Below, piece after piece: positions 32,734 to 42,420 of a DNA stretch of 64,000 nucleotides. Numbering within the stretch: position 1 is the stretch's first letter; each line of letters begins with the position of its first letter. Made by a program: the position numbers and the translations under genes. Origin of the DNA: Bradyrhizobium iriomotense (GTDB lineage: Bacteria > Pseudomonadota > Alphaproteobacteria > Rhizobiales > Xanthobacteraceae); NCBI RefSeq assembly GCF_018130765.1, contig NZ_JAFCJZ010000005.1, forward strand, positions 359,601 to 423,600, read 5' to 3'. Under the pieces are notes generated by a model that was not told where the DNA came from, searched no databases, and worked only from the letters and a program-made list of their open reading frames with translations.

Positions 32734-33906
32734 CTAGAGGCCCAATGCGGCGCGGCCGAGGCCGATGCGAGTGGAATCGTCCTGAGGCGTGTGCACGCGG
32801 CCGCACAGCACGTCGCGATAGTGCCGCTCCAGTGGATTGGTGCGGGACAGGCCGTGATTGCCGGTGAGCGACAAGGCATCCTCGATCGCTGCGACGGCAT
32901 TATTGGTCACCGTCAGCTTGATCACGTTGGATTCGCCGGCGGACAGCTGGACCCCATCATCGAAGTCGCGGGCGAACGTCTCGATCAGCCGCGCGTTGAC
33001 CGCGAGCCGCGCCTCGATCGCACCGAGAATCTCCTGCGCGCGCGGCAAAGTCGCGAGCGGCGCCCCGAGGCTGGCGGGAACGCGCTGTTTCAGGAACGTG
33101 ATCAGCCAGTCGCGCGCCGCGCGGGCGACGCCGTCATAGATCGCGGCGACGAAGACCGTATGAACGGTCGCCTGCGCGACATCGGGCGCGCGCCACTCCG
33201 AGGGCTTGCGGACATCTACCTCGGCATCCAGCGGGATCACGACGTCGTCGAAGATGACGTCGTGGCTGCCGCTGGCGCGCAGGCCGTGATGGTCCCAGGT
33301 CTCGACGATACGCGTGCCCGGCAGGCCCGCCGGCACCAGGAACTGGCCGACGCGCGGCTCGGCCTCGTCGGTCCGCGCCCAGACCAGGTACCATTTCAGG
33401 ATCGGCGATCCCGTCGAATAGATCTTGTGGCCGGAGAGGCGCCAGCCGGTTTCCGTACGCCGCGCGATCGTTGCCGGCAGGCCGCCGCGCGCGGGCGAGC
33501 CGAGCTCGGGCTCGACCCGAAGCGCGTTGACGAGCGCAAGGCCTTCGACGCTCTCGCGCGCGAGCTTGCGCGACAGCCGCGCCGGCCAGGTCGTGCTGCG
33601 CGCCATGACGAGATGATTGATGTAGTGCATCGACAGCACCAGCGCGGTCGACGGATCGGCCTTGCCGAGGACGCCGATGACGCGCGCGGCGTATCGCGCG
33701 CCCGCTCCGCCGCCGCCATGGGCCGCCGGCACCGTCAGCGACAGCAGGCCGGCTTCCGAGAGCTCGCGAAAATTCTCGAACGGAAAACTGCCGGTGCGGT
33801 CGTGCTCGGCCGCGCGCGTGGCAAAACCTTCGGCCAACGCCTCGGCGCGGGTGATGTAGTCGGGTTCGCTGTGAGCCGTGCGGCCCTTGGCTACGGAGGT
33901 CACCAT
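32734..33906 (-). CDS. Acyl-CoA dehydrogenase-like oxidoreductase (SfnB/DszC type)
   Basis: A 390-residue flavoprotein of the acyl-CoA dehydrogenase fold, but of the branch used in sulfur acquisition (SfnB, DszC) rather than fatty-acid oxidation. It has the SLTVPAAHGGGGA loop, the central ILKWYLVWARTDEAEPRVGQF segment, WDHHGLRASGSHDV and the C-terminal LTGNHGLSRTNPLERHYRDV stretch seen in flavin monooxygenases. Start overlaps the end of ssuB. With SsuD it probably oxygenates organosulfur substrates using reduced flavin. Confidence 0.88.
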   Translation of the reverse strand: MVTSVAKGRTAHSEPDYITRAEALAEGFATRAAEHDRTGSFPFENFRELSEAGLLSLTVPAAHGGGGAGARYAARVIGVLGKADPSTALVLSMHYINHLVMARSTTWPARLSRKLARESVEGLALVNALRVEPELGSPARGGLPATIARRTETGWRLSGHKIYSTGSPILKWYLVWARTDEAEPRVGQFLVPAGLPGTRIVETWDHHGLRASGSHDVIFDDVVIPLDAEVDVRKPSEWRAPDVAQATVHTVFVAAIYDGVARAARDWLITFLKQRVPASLGAPLATLPRAQEILGAIEARLAVNARLIETFARDFDDGVQLSAGESNVIKLTVTNNAVAAIEDALSLTGNHGLSRTNPLERHYRDVLCGRVHTPQDDSTRIGLGRAALGL

Positions 33907-34697
33907 GTGGCATCCAGCCCCAACAGGCCGAGGATCTGGCGGCGCAGATCGGCGAGATATGGATCGCCGCGATGGCGCGGATACGGACGATCGACCCGGA
34001 TGTCGGCCTTCACGCGCGCGGGACGCTCGCTGAACACGATGACACGGTTAGCGAGGACGAGCGCTTCCTCGGCATCATGCGTCACCAGCAGGGTCGTAAA
34101 CCCCTTGCGCTGCCAGAGCGAGACGATCTCGGCCTGCATCGTGATGCGGGTCAGCGAATCCAGTTTTCCCAGCGGCTCGTCGAGAATGAGGATCTTGGGA
34201 TCGTTGACCAGCGCACGCGCCAGCGCGACGCGCTGCGCCATGCCGCCGGAAAGCTGGTGCGGATAGGCATTGCGGAAGGACGACAGCCCGACGAGATCGA
34301 GCGCGGCGTCGACGCGGTGACGCTGGGCCTTGAGGATGCCCTGGGCCTCGAGGCCCAGGGCGACGTTGTCCCAGACCGACCGCCAGGGAAACAGGGTCGG
34401 ATCCTGGAACACGACGACGCGCGAAGGATGCGGACTTCGGATCCGGTCCTCGTCCTCCCGCAGCCTTCCTGCTTTGGGCTTGTCGAGCCCGGCGACCAGC
34501 CGCAGCAGGGTCGACTTGCCGCAGCCGGACGGGCCAAGCAGCGCGACGAATTCGCCCGGTTCGACCGAGATGCTGACATCGCTCAACACCGGCAGCTCGG
34601 CGCCATCGATGTCGAAGGCGTGGCTGACCTGCTCGATGTCGAGCGCGGCGCCCGCGGCCGGATGCGTCACGGCTTCGGCGAGAGCTGTGGCTACCAT
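33900..34697 (-). CDS. ssuB: Sulfonate-type ABC ATPase (SsuB)
   Basis: A 265-residue ATPase of the nitrate/sulfonate/taurine family: Walker A GPSGCGKST near residue 50, signature LSGGMAQRVALARAL, Walker B ILILDEPLGKLD and the H-loop TLLVTHDAEEAL. The start overlaps the permease stop codon. A much longer frame reading back over the permease gene is a shadow and not the true start. Confidence 0.94.
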   Translation of the reverse strand: MVATALAEAVTHPAAGAALDIEQVSHAFDIDGAELPVLSDVSISVEPGEFVALLGPSGCGKSTLLRLVAGLDKPKAGRLREDEDRIRSPHPSRVVVFQDPTLFPWRSVWDNVALGLEAQGILKAQRHRVDAALDLVGLSSFRNAYPHQLSGGMAQRVALARALVNDPKILILDEPLGKLDSLTRITMQAEIVSLWQRKGFTTLLVTHDAEEALVLANRVIVFSERPARVKADIRVDRPYPRHRGDPYLADLRRQILGLLGLDATW

Positions 34698-35713
34698 TTG
34701 ACGGTCCCCTTCTGCCAGACCAAGAGGCGATCGCGAATCGAGAACAGCAGCGTGATCGCGCCGGAGCAGAGCAGCGACATCACGATCAGCGCCGCATACA
34801 TGTTGGCGTAGGCGGCCCAGCCCTGCGCCCATTGCAGGTACCAGCCGAGCCCGGCCTTGACGCCGATCATCTCGGCGACGACGAGCACGGCAAAGGACGA
34901 GCCGAGCCCCATGAACAGGCCGACGAAGACATGCGGCAGCGCGGCTGGGATTGCGACCTTCAGCACCAGGAACGACGGTTTTGCCCCTAAAGTGCGCGCG
35001 ACGTCGTAATAGGCGTTGCTGACGCTCGCGACGCCCGACCAGGTCAGCACGGTGACGGGAAAGCCCGTCGCCAGCGCGATCAGGAAGGTCGAGGCGCTCC
35101 AGCTCGAGGGAAACGTGAAGAAGGCGATCGGCAGCCAGGCCGTCGCCGGCAGCGGACCGATGAAGCGCAGCACCGGATGCACCCAATAGCCGACCGCGCG
35201 CGACCAGCCGATCGAGACGCCGGTCAGGAAACCGATCGTCGCGCCGATCAGATAGCCGCCGAGCTGAAGCTTGACCGAGGCGAAGACGCTGTCGAGCAGC
35301 TTTGGCAAGTCGTCGGTATAGACCTCGATGATCGACTGCGGCGGCGGAAAGAACGGCAGCGGCAGCCAGGCGAATTTCGCCGTCGCGATCTCCCACACGG
35401 TCAGGAAAGCGCCGAGCGCAACGAGCCACGGCGCACGCTTGTGCAAGGCCTTCCCCGCCGAGCCGAGATAATCGGCACCCACCGTCCCGAACAACGCGAC
35501 GGCCGCGATGACGAAAGCGGCAATGCCGAGCGAGTGCGTGCGCGACCAGTCGCCGACATCCTCCCACCACAGGCAGGAGAGACCAAAGGCGATCCAGGCA
35601 ATGCTGGCGAGTACACCAACGCCGGATTCCCGGAGCCAGGTCGTCAGCAGCGGCGCACGCGAGGTGCGTGGCGCGCCGGAGGCGAGGCCGTCAGACAGCG
35701 AATACGTCGACAT
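34691..35713 (-). CDS. ssuC: Sulfonate-type ABC permease (SsuC)
   Basis: A 340-residue BPD_transp_1 permease with about six membrane segments and an N-terminal extension that adds two more. The coupling helix region is DVARTLGAKPSFLVLKVAIPAALP, the EAA-type motif of this family. The ATG at 35713 (MSTYSLSDG) overlaps the end of the binding-protein gene by 23 bases. It partners SsuB. Confidence 0.92.
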   Translation of the reverse strand: MSTYSLSDGLASGAPRTSRAPLLTTWLRESGVGVLASIAWIAFGLSCLWWEDVGDWSRTHSLGIAAFVIAAVALFGTVGADYLGSAGKALHKRAPWLVALGAFLTVWEIATAKFAWLPLPFFPPPQSIIEVYTDDLPKLLDSVFASVKLQLGGYLIGATIGFLTGVSIGWSRAVGYWVHPVLRFIGPLPATAWLPIAFFTFPSSWSASTFLIALATGFPVTVLTWSGVASVSNAYYDVARTLGAKPSFLVLKVAIPAALPHVFVGLFMGLGSSFAVLVVAEMIGVKAGLGWYLQWAQGWAAYANMYAALIVMSLLCSGAITLLFSIRDRLLVWQKGTVKW

Positions 35714-36794
35714 AGATGCGCTCCGCAAATTTGGCCGTGTCGGTGCTCTGCTTGAAGACCTGCACGCTCTTGAGATCGTCGGCATAGGCTTTGAGCTCGC
35801 GCTTGAGCACATCGCCGACGGGATGATGATGGTGGGTGTGGTAGCGGACCATGCCCTCGATATCGGCGAGCGTCGCCGTCTTCGGTGCGTAGGGCTGGAA
35901 CGACTTTGCCGTCACGGCCGGATTCTGCGCGGTGAACATCGCGGCGTCGAGCAGCGCCTGGGTCAGCGCGCGCGCCACCTGCGGCTCCTCGCGCACCAGA
36001 CTCCCGCGCAGGCCGAGAATGCAGCAACTCTTGTCGCGATATTCGCCGTCGAGATTGGATGCAACCTCCTTGTACTGGCTGTCCTTGAGCCAGAGATAGC
36101 CGAGCGGATCGGACGACAGGAACGCCTGAACCTCGCCCTTCTCGACGGCGACATTGAGCAGATTGCCGGGATAGGCGCGCCAGTCGACGTCCTTGACCGG
36201 ATCGATGCCGAGCCTTGCCAGCTGGATCGAGAAGAAGTTCTTGTCGGGACCGGCGAGATCGCCGACCGCGACGATCTTGCCCTTGAGATCGGCAAGCTTG
36301 CTCACGTTGGAATCGGCGCGGGTCAAAACGCGCATGCAGCCGCCATGGGTGCCGGCGGCGATCTTGACGTCAAAGCCCTGCTCCAGCGGCTTCAGCCAGC
36401 GCAGCGCCATGCCGAGGCCGGCATCGCTCTTTCCGGTCGCGATGGCCTCGAGCAGCTGGTCGGTCGAGCCTGAATAGTTGATGAGCTCGACGTCGAGATT
36501 GTGCTTCTGGAAGAAGCCGTGCTCGATGGCAACCGGCACCGGCGCGAGACAGACGGCACCGGCATTCCACGACAGTTTCAGCTTGCGCGGCGCGCCGGTG
36601 AGCGCGGGCGCGTCGGAGGCCGTGCGGCACAGCGGAAACTCCGAGAAGTCGACGCCGGTCGCGATCGCGCGCGGCGCTAAGGCCTGAGCCGCACCAAAGG
36701 CACCAAGCGGCGCGGCGAATGCCGCAGCCAACCCCGCCTGGAGCAAATGACGCCGGTCGAGGCCCGATCCGCCGCGCTTGTTGTCGTTGTCCAT
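35691..36794 (-). CDS. NitT/TauT-family ABC substrate-binding protein, Tat-exported
   Basis: A 367-residue binding protein with a twin-arginine signal (DRRHLLQAGLAAAFAAPLG) and a mature part of the nitrate/sulfonate/taurine class. The recognisable core is LKLSWNAGAVCLAPVPVAIEHGFF, followed by a hinge STDQLLEAIATGKSDAGLGM. First gene of the operon running to 30668. The presence of a second binding protein (30668) and a third, divergent one (37270) suggests the transporter takes several related compounds. Confidence 0.9.
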   Translation of the reverse strand: MDNDNKRGGSGLDRRHLLQAGLAAAFAAPLGAFGAAQALAPRAIATGVDFSEFPLCRTASDAPALTGAPRKLKLSWNAGAVCLAPVPVAIEHGFFQKHNLDVELINYSGSTDQLLEAIATGKSDAGLGMALRWLKPLEQGFDVKIAAGTHGGCMRVLTRADSNVSKLADLKGKIVAVGDLAGPDKNFFSIQLARLGIDPVKDVDWRAYPGNLLNVAVEKGEVQAFLSSDPLGYLWLKDSQYKEVASNLDGEYRDKSCCILGLRGSLVREEPQVARALTQALLDAAMFTAQNPAVTAKSFQPYAPKTATLADIEGMVRYHTHHHHPVGDVLKRELKAYADDLKSVQVFKQSTDTAKFAERIYVDVFAV

Positions 36795-36949
36795 CAGCCC
36801 CGCTCCTGAGTTGGCACAGCTCCGCCGTTCGCGCAGCGCATTGCGTTGCGCATGTTCCGTCGGGAGCTGCGTTGAGAGAATATTCTTCGTCGGCGCTTTC
36901 CGCGCCGCGTTGATGCGATGCGCAAATCATGCGGCGCAGTCGCAGCATC

Positions 36950-36962
36950 GTCAATGAAATGG
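36950..36962 (-). promoter_or_regulatory. CCATTTCATTGAC element, leftward promoter candidate
   Basis: Read on the minus strand, CCATTTCATTGAC is followed 17 bases after TTGACG by CATGAT, giving a plausible sigma70 promoter for the operon starting at 36794. The same 13 bp occurs in the opposite orientation at 37175-37187. Confidence 0.5.
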
Positions 36963-37174
36963 AATTTCGAATGTGGCGCGAAGGAAAGTCAATCTCTCCA
37001 CCAGCGCGCGGAACCGCGGTGAAACGATTTTCGTCGAAGCATCACCCTGCAGGGATGCGCTGCGACTCCCTGGCCTGCATCGTTCCTGCGCATCTCCGCT
37101 CGCGCACGGCACGCGTTCTCGAAAGCAGCGCTGCGCTGAAACGTCCTTGCCGAACGCGCGTGCAATACGGATAG

Positions 37175-37187
37175 CCATTTCATTGAC
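37175..37187 (+). promoter_or_regulatory. CCATTTCATTGAC element, rightward promoter candidate
   Basis: CCATTTCATTGAC overlaps a TTGACT -35-like hexamer (37183-37188) with TAGACT 16 bases downstream, 83 bases before the ssuA-like start. It mirrors the element at 36950-36962. Confidence 0.5.
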
Positions 37188-37269
37188 TGGGCATCGCGCG
37201 CTCATAGACTTGACTGTCTCGCTGCATCACTCGCTCACACGTCGTGAGCCAAGCAACAAGACAGATCAC

Positions 37270-38250
37270 ATGAGCATCAACTCCAACGACCATTCCATCA
37301 CGCGCTGGCTCGCCACCTCGCTGCTCGCCGCCGCCATCACCCTATCGACAGCGGCTGCATCGCTCGCGGCCGACACCGTCGTGCTGCGCGTCGGCGACCA
37401 GAAAGGCGGCAACCGTTCGCTGCTGGAGATCTCCGGCTACGCAAAGGACCTGCCCTACAAGATCGAATGGTCGGAATTCCCCGCAGCGGCGCCGATCCTC
37501 GAAGCGCTCAATGCCGGCGCGCTCGATGTCGGCTACACCGGCGACCTCTCCTTCCTCTCGGTCTATGCGGCGGGCGCGCCGATCAAGGCGATCGGCGGCA
37601 CGCGCTCGGATGCGAAGACGCAAGCCATCCTCGTGCGCCAGGATTCGCCGATCAAGTCGGCGGCCGATCTCAGGGGTAAGCGCCTCGCCGGCACGCGTGG
37701 CGGCTGGGGCCAGTTCCTGATCAACGCGACGCTGGAGAAGGCGCAGATCAAGCTGGAGGATGCGACCTTCGCTCCGCTCGGCCCGGTCGATGCCAAGATC
37801 GCGCTGGTCGCCGGCTCGATCGACGCCTGGGCGGTGTGGGAGCCCTATGTCTCCTTCGCGACGCTGAAGGACAAGGCGCGCGTGATCGCCGACGGTGAAG
37901 GACTGACGCCGACCATCACCTTCATCGTCGCCTCCGACAACGCCATCGCCACCAAGCGCGCGGCGGTGCAGGACCTGGTGCAGCGCTTGAACAAGGCGCG
38001 GCTGTGGTCGCTCGATCACCTCGGTGAATACGCCAAGAACACAGCCGAGCTGACCAAGCTGCCGGAAGACGTGCTGCTGTCGGCCTATAGCGCGCAGCGT
38101 ACCAGCCCGATCGTGATCGACGAGAACGTGGTGAAGGAAATCCAGGCCGCCTCGGATCGCTCGACACACTACGGCATCCTGCCGAAGACGCTCAACGTCA
38201 GCCAAGCCGTCGACCGCAGCTTCACCGCCGCGGCGGCTGGATCGAACTAG
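37270..38250 (+). CDS. Sulfonate-type ABC substrate-binding protein (SsuA paralogue)
   Basis: A 326-residue periplasmic protein with a signal peptide ending AASLAA and mature start TVVLRVGDQKGGNRSLLEI. It is clearly paralogous to the 30668 protein throughout: LPYKIEWSEFPAAAPILEAL and GSIDAWAVWEPYVS correspond to the same segments there. It is transcribed divergently from the transporter operon and has no permease of its own, so it presumably uses the SsuBC transporter. The ATG at 37270 follows a short untranslated region. Confidence 0.9.
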   Translation: MSINSNDHSITRWLATSLLAAAITLSTAAASLAADTVVLRVGDQKGGNRSLLEISGYAKDLPYKIEWSEFPAAAPILEALNAGALDVGYTGDLSFLSVYAAGAPIKAIGGTRSDAKTQAILVRQDSPIKSAADLRGKRLAGTRGGWGQFLINATLEKAQIKLEDATFAPLGPVDAKIALVAGSIDAWAVWEPYVSFATLKDKARVIADGEGLTPTITFIVASDNAIATKRAAVQDLVQRLNKARLWSLDHLGEYAKNTAELTKLPEDVLLSAYSAQRTSPIVIDENVVKEIQAASDRSTHYGILPKTLNVSQAVDRSFTAAAAGSN

Positions 38251-38264
38251 CGCGGAGCGGCGGG

Positions 38265-38363
38265 ATGCACAGGCCTCGCCTCAAAGCCGGCCCGCTGCAT
38301 CTCGCCGCGATCGTGCTCACGCATTTCGCCTGCATGAGCCTGATCGTGTGGCTCTCGCTTTAG
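38265..38363 (+). CDS. Small membrane peptide downstream of ssuA paralogue (32 aa)
   Basis: A 32-codon frame begins 14 bases after the ssuA-paralogue stop, with GGAG eight to eleven bases before its ATG. It has a basic N-terminus (MHRPRLKAG) and a 20-residue hydrophobic segment ending SLIVWLSL, so it could be a single-pass membrane peptide cotranscribed with the binding protein. No homologue is recognised. Confidence 0.5.
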   Translation: MHRPRLKAGPLHLAAIVLTHFACMSLIVWLSL

Positions 38364-38376
38364 CTCCGCGAGGCGC

Positions 38377-38838
38377 TCACCAATATCCGCGGTAATAGGA
38401 CCGGTAGTAGCCGTAGCGAGGGCCATAATACGGACGATAGACCCGATAGCCATAATAGCGGGGACGCGCGTAGTAGCCGCCATAGCCGTAGCCCGGTCCA
38501 TAGCCGTAACCATAATAGGCCGGCGCATAGCCATAGCCGTAGCCCGGATATCCATAGCCGCCATAATACGGTCCGCCGCCGTAGTAGCCGTAGCCGTAAG
38601 GCGCGCTAGCGGCGATGGCGCCGCCGATGATCGCGCCGGCCGCGAGGGCGCCGACACCAAAGCCCCAGCCGCCACCCCAGCCACGGCCGCGCCAATAGAC
38701 CTGCGTGACATCATCGCCGACTGCAGACTTCATGGCTGCGACATTGGTCGGCAGCGGGGCTGCTGCGGTCTGCCCGATTTGGCCGACCATGACCGCGCCC
38801 GCCAGTGAACAGGCAATTGCCGTTGTCCAGATCCTCAT
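38377..38838 (-). CDS. Gly/Tyr-rich exported protein (153 aa)
   Basis: A signal peptide (about 1-27, ending TAAAAP) is followed by a short conserved-looking stretch (NVAAMKSAVGDDVTQVYWRGRGW), a Gly/Ala-rich hydrophobic segment (about 60-80) and a C-terminal half made almost entirely of Tyr, Gly, Pro and Arg (YGYGYAPAYYGYGYG-like repeats). GGGAG precedes the ATG at 38838. Such low-complexity tails occur in rhizobial envelope proteins of unknown function. A 510-codon frame extending upstream is an artefact running antisense to glgC. Confidence 0.8.
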   Translation of the reverse strand: MRIWTTAIACSLAGAVMVGQIGQTAAAPLPTNVAAMKSAVGDDVTQVYWRGRGWGGGWGFGVGALAAGAIIGGAIAASAPYGYGYYGGGPYYGGYGYPGYGYGYAPAYYGYGYGPGYGYGGYYARPRYYGYRVYRPYYGPRYGYYRSYYRGYW

Positions 38839-39159
38839 CGTCTTGCTCCCTGTCTGACGTTTCGCTTGGAAAAAGGATCGCAGGCCTATGATCGGGCATC
38901 GTTGCGCCAAGTCAAAGCCTCGATTTTGCGTGCGGCGCACAAGAGAGCGGGTGCATGCCTCAATTTTGGTCGGGGATCGCGGATATGACGCCGATACGAC
39001 GGCGCCGGGTCCCGACGGCCACGGCAAAGCATTAAGCTTCCCGCGCGTTCGCAACCAACAACCATCTTCCTGATTTACTATTCGTACCGTTACTATCGGT
39101 TCCAATGGTGCGCGGCCGGGACGCATCCCGCGAAGCGCCAGAGGTGTGGGGAGGATTGC
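38839..39159. other. Divergent intergenic region before glgC
   Basis: About 320 bases between the Gly/Tyr-rich gene and glgC. It contains an AT-richer segment (about 39055-39105) that could house promoters, but no motif is certain. No gene is supported. Confidence 0.45.
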
Positions 39160-40422
39160 ATGAGTGCCGTGGGTAATGAGCCGCTCGCGCGTCAGGCGCT
39201 GGCGTTCGTCCTGGCTGGTGGACGCGGCAGCCGGCTGCTGGAGCTGACCGACCGGCGCGCCAAGCCCGCGGTCTATTTCGGCGGCAAGTCCCGCATCATC
39301 GATTTCGCGCTGTCGAACGCGGTGAATTCCGGCATCCGCCGCATCGCGGTCGCCACCCAGTACAAGGCGCACAGCCTGATCCGGCATCTTCAGATGGGCT
39401 GGAATTTCTTCCGCCCCGAACGCAACGAGAGCTTCGACATCCTGCCCGCGAGCCAGCGCGTGTCCGAGAACATGTGGTATGTCGGCACGGCGGATGCGAT
39501 CTACCAGAACATCGACATCATCGAGTCGCACAATGCCCGCTTCATCGTCGTGCTCGCCGGCGACCACATCTACAAGATGGATTATGAGGTGATGCTGCGC
39601 CAGCACGTCGACAGCTGCGCCGACGTCACCGTCGGCTGCCTGGAGATGCCGCGCGCGGAATCCTCGGGCTTCGGCATCATGCATATCGATGAGAACGGCT
39701 GGATCCAGCAGTTCCTGGAAAAACCCAAAGATCCGCCGCCGATGCCAGGCAAGCCTGACACCTCGCTCGCCAGCATGGGCATCTACGTGTTCGACGCGAA
39801 ATTCCTGTTCGACCAGCTCAAGCGCGACGCCGAAGACCCGAACTCGAACCACGATTTCGGCAAGGACATCATTCCCTATATCGTCAAGAACGGCCGCGCC
39901 ATCGCGCACCAGTTCTCGACGTCATGCGTGCGCTCCGGCAGCGACGAGCGCGCCTATTGGCGCGACGTCGGCACGGTCGACGCCTATTGGGCCGCCAATA
40001 TCGACCTCACCGACGTGGTGCCGGAGCTCGACCTGTTCGACCGCGCCTGGCCGATCTGGTCCTATGCCGAGATCACCCCACCGGCGAAATTCGTCCATGA
40101 CGAGGAGAGCCGGCGCGGCCAGGCGGTGAGCTCGCTGGTCTCCGGCGGCTGCATCATCTCCGGCGCCTCGCTGCGCCGCTCGCTGCTGTTCACCGGCGTG
40201 CGCATCAACTCCTATGCCAATGTCGAGAACGCCGTGATCATGCCCTATGTCAATGTCGGGCGCGGCGCGCGGCTGAAGAACGTCGTGATCGACCGCGGCG
40301 TCGAGATCCCCGAGGGCCTCGTCATCGGCGAGGATCCCGAGCTCGATGCCAAGCGCTTCCGCACCACCGAGCAAGGCGTCTCGCTGATCACCCAGCCGAT
40401 GATCGACAGGCTCAATACATGA
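39160..40422 (+). CDS. glgC: Glucose-1-phosphate adenylyltransferase
   Basis: Makes ADP-glucose from glucose-1-phosphate and ATP, the regulated step of bacterial glycogen synthesis. At 420 residues it has the usual length. The nucleotidyl-transferase motif [20 protein letters not shown] (about 19-38) and the catalytic Asp within [11 protein letters not shown] are present. A C-terminal left-handed beta-helix (about 290-400) follows. GGGGAGG lies before the ATG. Its stop overlaps the glgA start (ATGA), forming a tight glgCA operon. Confidence 0.96.
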   Translation: MSAVGNEPLARQALAFVLAGGRGSRLLELTDRRAKPAVYFGGKSRIIDFALSNAVNSGIRRIAVATQYKAHSLIRHLQMGWNFFRPERNESFDILPASQRVSENMWYVGTADAIYQNIDIIESHNARFIVVLAGDHIYKMDYEVMLRQHVDSCADVTVGCLEMPRAESSGFGIMHIDENGWIQQFLEKPKDPPPMPGKPDTSLASMGIYVFDAKFLFDQLKRDAEDPNSNHDFGKDIIPYIVKNGRAIAHQFSTSCVRSGSDERAYWRDVGTVDAYWAANIDLTDVVPELDLFDRAWPIWSYAEITPPAKFVHDEESRRGQAVSSLVSGGCIISGASLRRSLLFTGVRINSYANVENAVIMPYVNVGRGARLKNVVIDRGVEIPEGLVIGEDPELDAKRFRTTEQGVSLITQPMIDRLNT

Positions 40423-41873
40423 CGCCTGTTCGCGTCCTCGCGGTCGCCTCTGAAGTCTACCCCATCGTCAAGACCGGCGGCCTCGCGGATGTCGCCGGCG
40501 CGCTGCCGCTTGCGCTGAAGGCGCATGGCGTCGAGATGCGCACCTTGATGCCGGGCTATCCCGACGTGATGCGGCTCGTGTCCGACGCGGAGGAAATCCG
40601 CCGCTGGCCGGATTATTTCGGCGGACCGGGCCGGCTGCTCGCCGGCTCCCGTGACGGGCTCGACCTGTTCGTGCTCGACGTGCCGCATCTCTATGCGCGG
40701 CCGGGCAATCCTTACGTCACCGCCGAGGGCGTCGACTGGCCGGACAACGGCGTGCGCTTTGCGGCGCTGTCGCGCGTGGCGGCCGATATCGGTCACGGCC
40801 TCGTTCCGACCTTCGTGCCTGATGTCGTGCACGCCCATGACTGGCAGGCGGGGCTCGCGCCGGCCTACCTTCACTATGACAACCGCCCGCGGCCGGGCAC
40901 CGTGATGACGATCCACAACATGGCCTATCAGGGCAAGTTCGCGCACGAGCTGATCGGCGCGATCGGCCTGCCGTGGAGCTCCTTCGACGTCAACGGCCTC
41001 GAATATTTCGGCGGCATCAGTTTCCTGAAGGCCGGCCTGCAATTCGCCGATCGCATCACCACGGTGTCGCCGACCTACGCCCATGAAATCCAGAGCGACG
41101 AAGGCGGCATGGGGCTCGGCGGCCTGTTGCGCGCCCGCGCGGGCGCATTGAGCGGCATCCTCAACGGTATCGACACCGAAGTCTGGAATCCGCAAACCGA
41201 CGCGCACATCGCCTATCGCTTCGGCGCGGAGGACCTGACGTTCCGCGCAGCGAACAAGGCGGTGCTGCAGCAGCAGTTCAATCTCGATTCCTCGGACGAA
41301 GCGCCGCTGCTCGGCGTCATCAGCCGCCTGTCCTGGCAAAAGGGACTCGATCTCCTGCTCGAGGCCATTCCGACCATTTTGCGCGAAGGCATGCAGCTCG
41401 CACTGCTCGGCAGCGGCGACCGAGATCTCCAGGAGCGCTATCAGGCCGCCGCCCGCGCCAATCCCGGCCGGATCGGCGTCGTGATCGGCTATGACGAGAT
41501 TTTAGCGCATCTGATCCAGGCCGGCTCGGACGCGCTCCTGGTGCCGTCGCGGTTCGAGCCATGCGGCCTGACCCAGCTCTGCGCGCTGCGCTATGGCGCC
41601 GTGCCGATCGTGTCGCGCGTCGGCGGCCTCGAGGATACCATCGTCGATATCGGCGAGGCCGACAGATCGGGGCGCGATGCCACCGGCTTCAAGTTCGGCC
41701 CGGTGACGGCGGATGCCTTCGCCGGCACGCTGCGCAAGGCCAACACCGCCTTCCACGACAAGACGACCTGGCGGCGGCTTCAACGAAACGGGCTGGCGAC
41801 CGACGTCTCCTGGCGCAACCGCGCCGGCGACTATGCCGCGTTGTATCGCGATCTCGTGGCGGCCCGCGCTTGA
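40419..41873 (+). CDS. glgA: Glycogen synthase (ADP-glucose)
   Basis: Extends alpha-1,4-glucan from ADP-glucose. The 484-residue GT5/GT-B enzyme has the N-terminal [11 protein letters not shown]-glucose motif (residues 18-25), [13 protein letters not shown], and the C-terminal [18 protein letters not shown] motif with the catalytic Glu. It overlaps glgC by four bases. No branching enzyme (glgB) or debranching gene is in the window. Confidence 0.96.
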   Translation: MTPVRVLAVASEVYPIVKTGGLADVAGALPLALKAHGVEMRTLMPGYPDVMRLVSDAEEIRRWPDYFGGPGRLLAGSRDGLDLFVLDVPHLYARPGNPYVTAEGVDWPDNGVRFAALSRVAADIGHGLVPTFVPDVVHAHDWQAGLAPAYLHYDNRPRPGTVMTIHNMAYQGKFAHELIGAIGLPWSSFDVNGLEYFGGISFLKAGLQFADRITTVSPTYAHEIQSDEGGMGLGGLLRARAGALSGILNGIDTEVWNPQTDAHIAYRFGAEDLTFRAANKAVLQQQFNLDSSDEAPLLGVISRLSWQKGLDLLLEAIPTILREGMQLALLGSGDRDLQERYQAAARANPGRIGVVIGYDEILAHLIQAGSDALLVPSRFEPCGLTQLCALRYGAVPIVSRVGGLEDTIVDIGEADRSGRDATGFKFGPVTADAFAGTLRKANTAFHDKTTWRRLQRNGLATDVSWRNRAGDYAALYRDLVAARA

Positions 41874-41906
41874 AGCACAACGTCGAATCCATGCTATAGA
41901 GCGCGC

Positions 41907-42167
41907 ATGGACCCGTTATTGATCAAGCTGATCGGCTTTGCCGCCGCCACCTGCACCACCGTGGCCTACGCGCCGCAAGCCATCAAGGTGTGGAAGACCC
42001 GCTCCACCGGCGACATCTCGCTCGGCATGTTCCTGGTCATGGTGCTGGGCCTGGCGCTCTGGCTCATCTACGGCCTGCTCTCGGGCGACGCCCCGCTGAT
42101 CGCCTCGAACGCCGTCACCATGCTGCTCGCCGGCGGCATTTTGGTGATGAAGCTAAGGTACGGGTGA
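41907..42167 (+). CDS. SemiSWEET family sugar transporter
   Basis: An 86-residue, three-helix protein with the PQ-loop motif APQAIKVWKTRSTGDISLGMF in and after helix 1, the hallmark of bacterial SemiSWEETs, which dimerise to move sugars. A second helix (about 42-60) and a third (about 65-82) complete the fold. It follows glgA by 33 bases on the same strand and may be cotranscribed, linking sugar movement with glycogen metabolism; that is inference. Confidence 0.93.
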   Translation: MDPLLIKLIGFAAATCTTVAYAPQAIKVWKTRSTGDISLGMFLVMVLGLALWLIYGLLSGDAPLIASNAVTMLLAGGILVMKLRYG

Positions 42168-42177
42168 GGTCGCCTCT

Positions 42178-42418
42178 TCCTTCTCCCCTTGTGGGAGAAG
42201 GTCACCGCGTTCGCGACTCAATATCTGTCATGCTCTTGAAGCGAGATGCACATTGATGCGCCCTCTCCCCTTGTGGGAGAGGGCAGCGACGGAGGTAGAC
42301 GCAAGCTCGCTTGGGTGAGGGGTCTGTCTCCGCGAGTCCATCTCGCGATTTGAATGTGCGGAGAGATACCCCTCATCCGGCGCTTCGCGCCACCTTCTCC
42401 CACAAGGGGAGAAGGAAG
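42178..42418. repeat. Compound palindromic repeat (CTCCCCTTGTGGGAG type)
   Basis: Contains three copies of the arm: CTTCTCCCCTTGTGGGAGAA at the left, CCCTCTCCCCTTGTGGGAGA in the middle and the inverse at the right end, with spacers containing GGTGAGGGG and CCCCTCATCC. Its three-arm structure suggests two elements nested together. It lies between two convergent genes. Confidence 0.85.
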
Positions 42419-42420
42419 AA

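Larger units (their letters stand above)
36795..37269. other. Divergent control region of the organosulfur genes
   Basis: No gene is supported in these 475 bases. The mirrored CCATTTCATTGAC elements at both ends, described separately, are the notable feature. Confidence 0.6.

Noticed and set aside
33900..35570. 556-codon minus frame with ssuB at its end
   Set aside because: The part before 34697 overlaps the clear permease gene in another frame; the ssuB start at 34697 is the natural one.
38377..39909. 510-codon minus frame covering the Gly/Tyr-rich gene and the antisense of glgC
   Set aside because: Only the last 153 codons have signal peptide, ribosome site and sensible composition; the rest is shadow of glgC.
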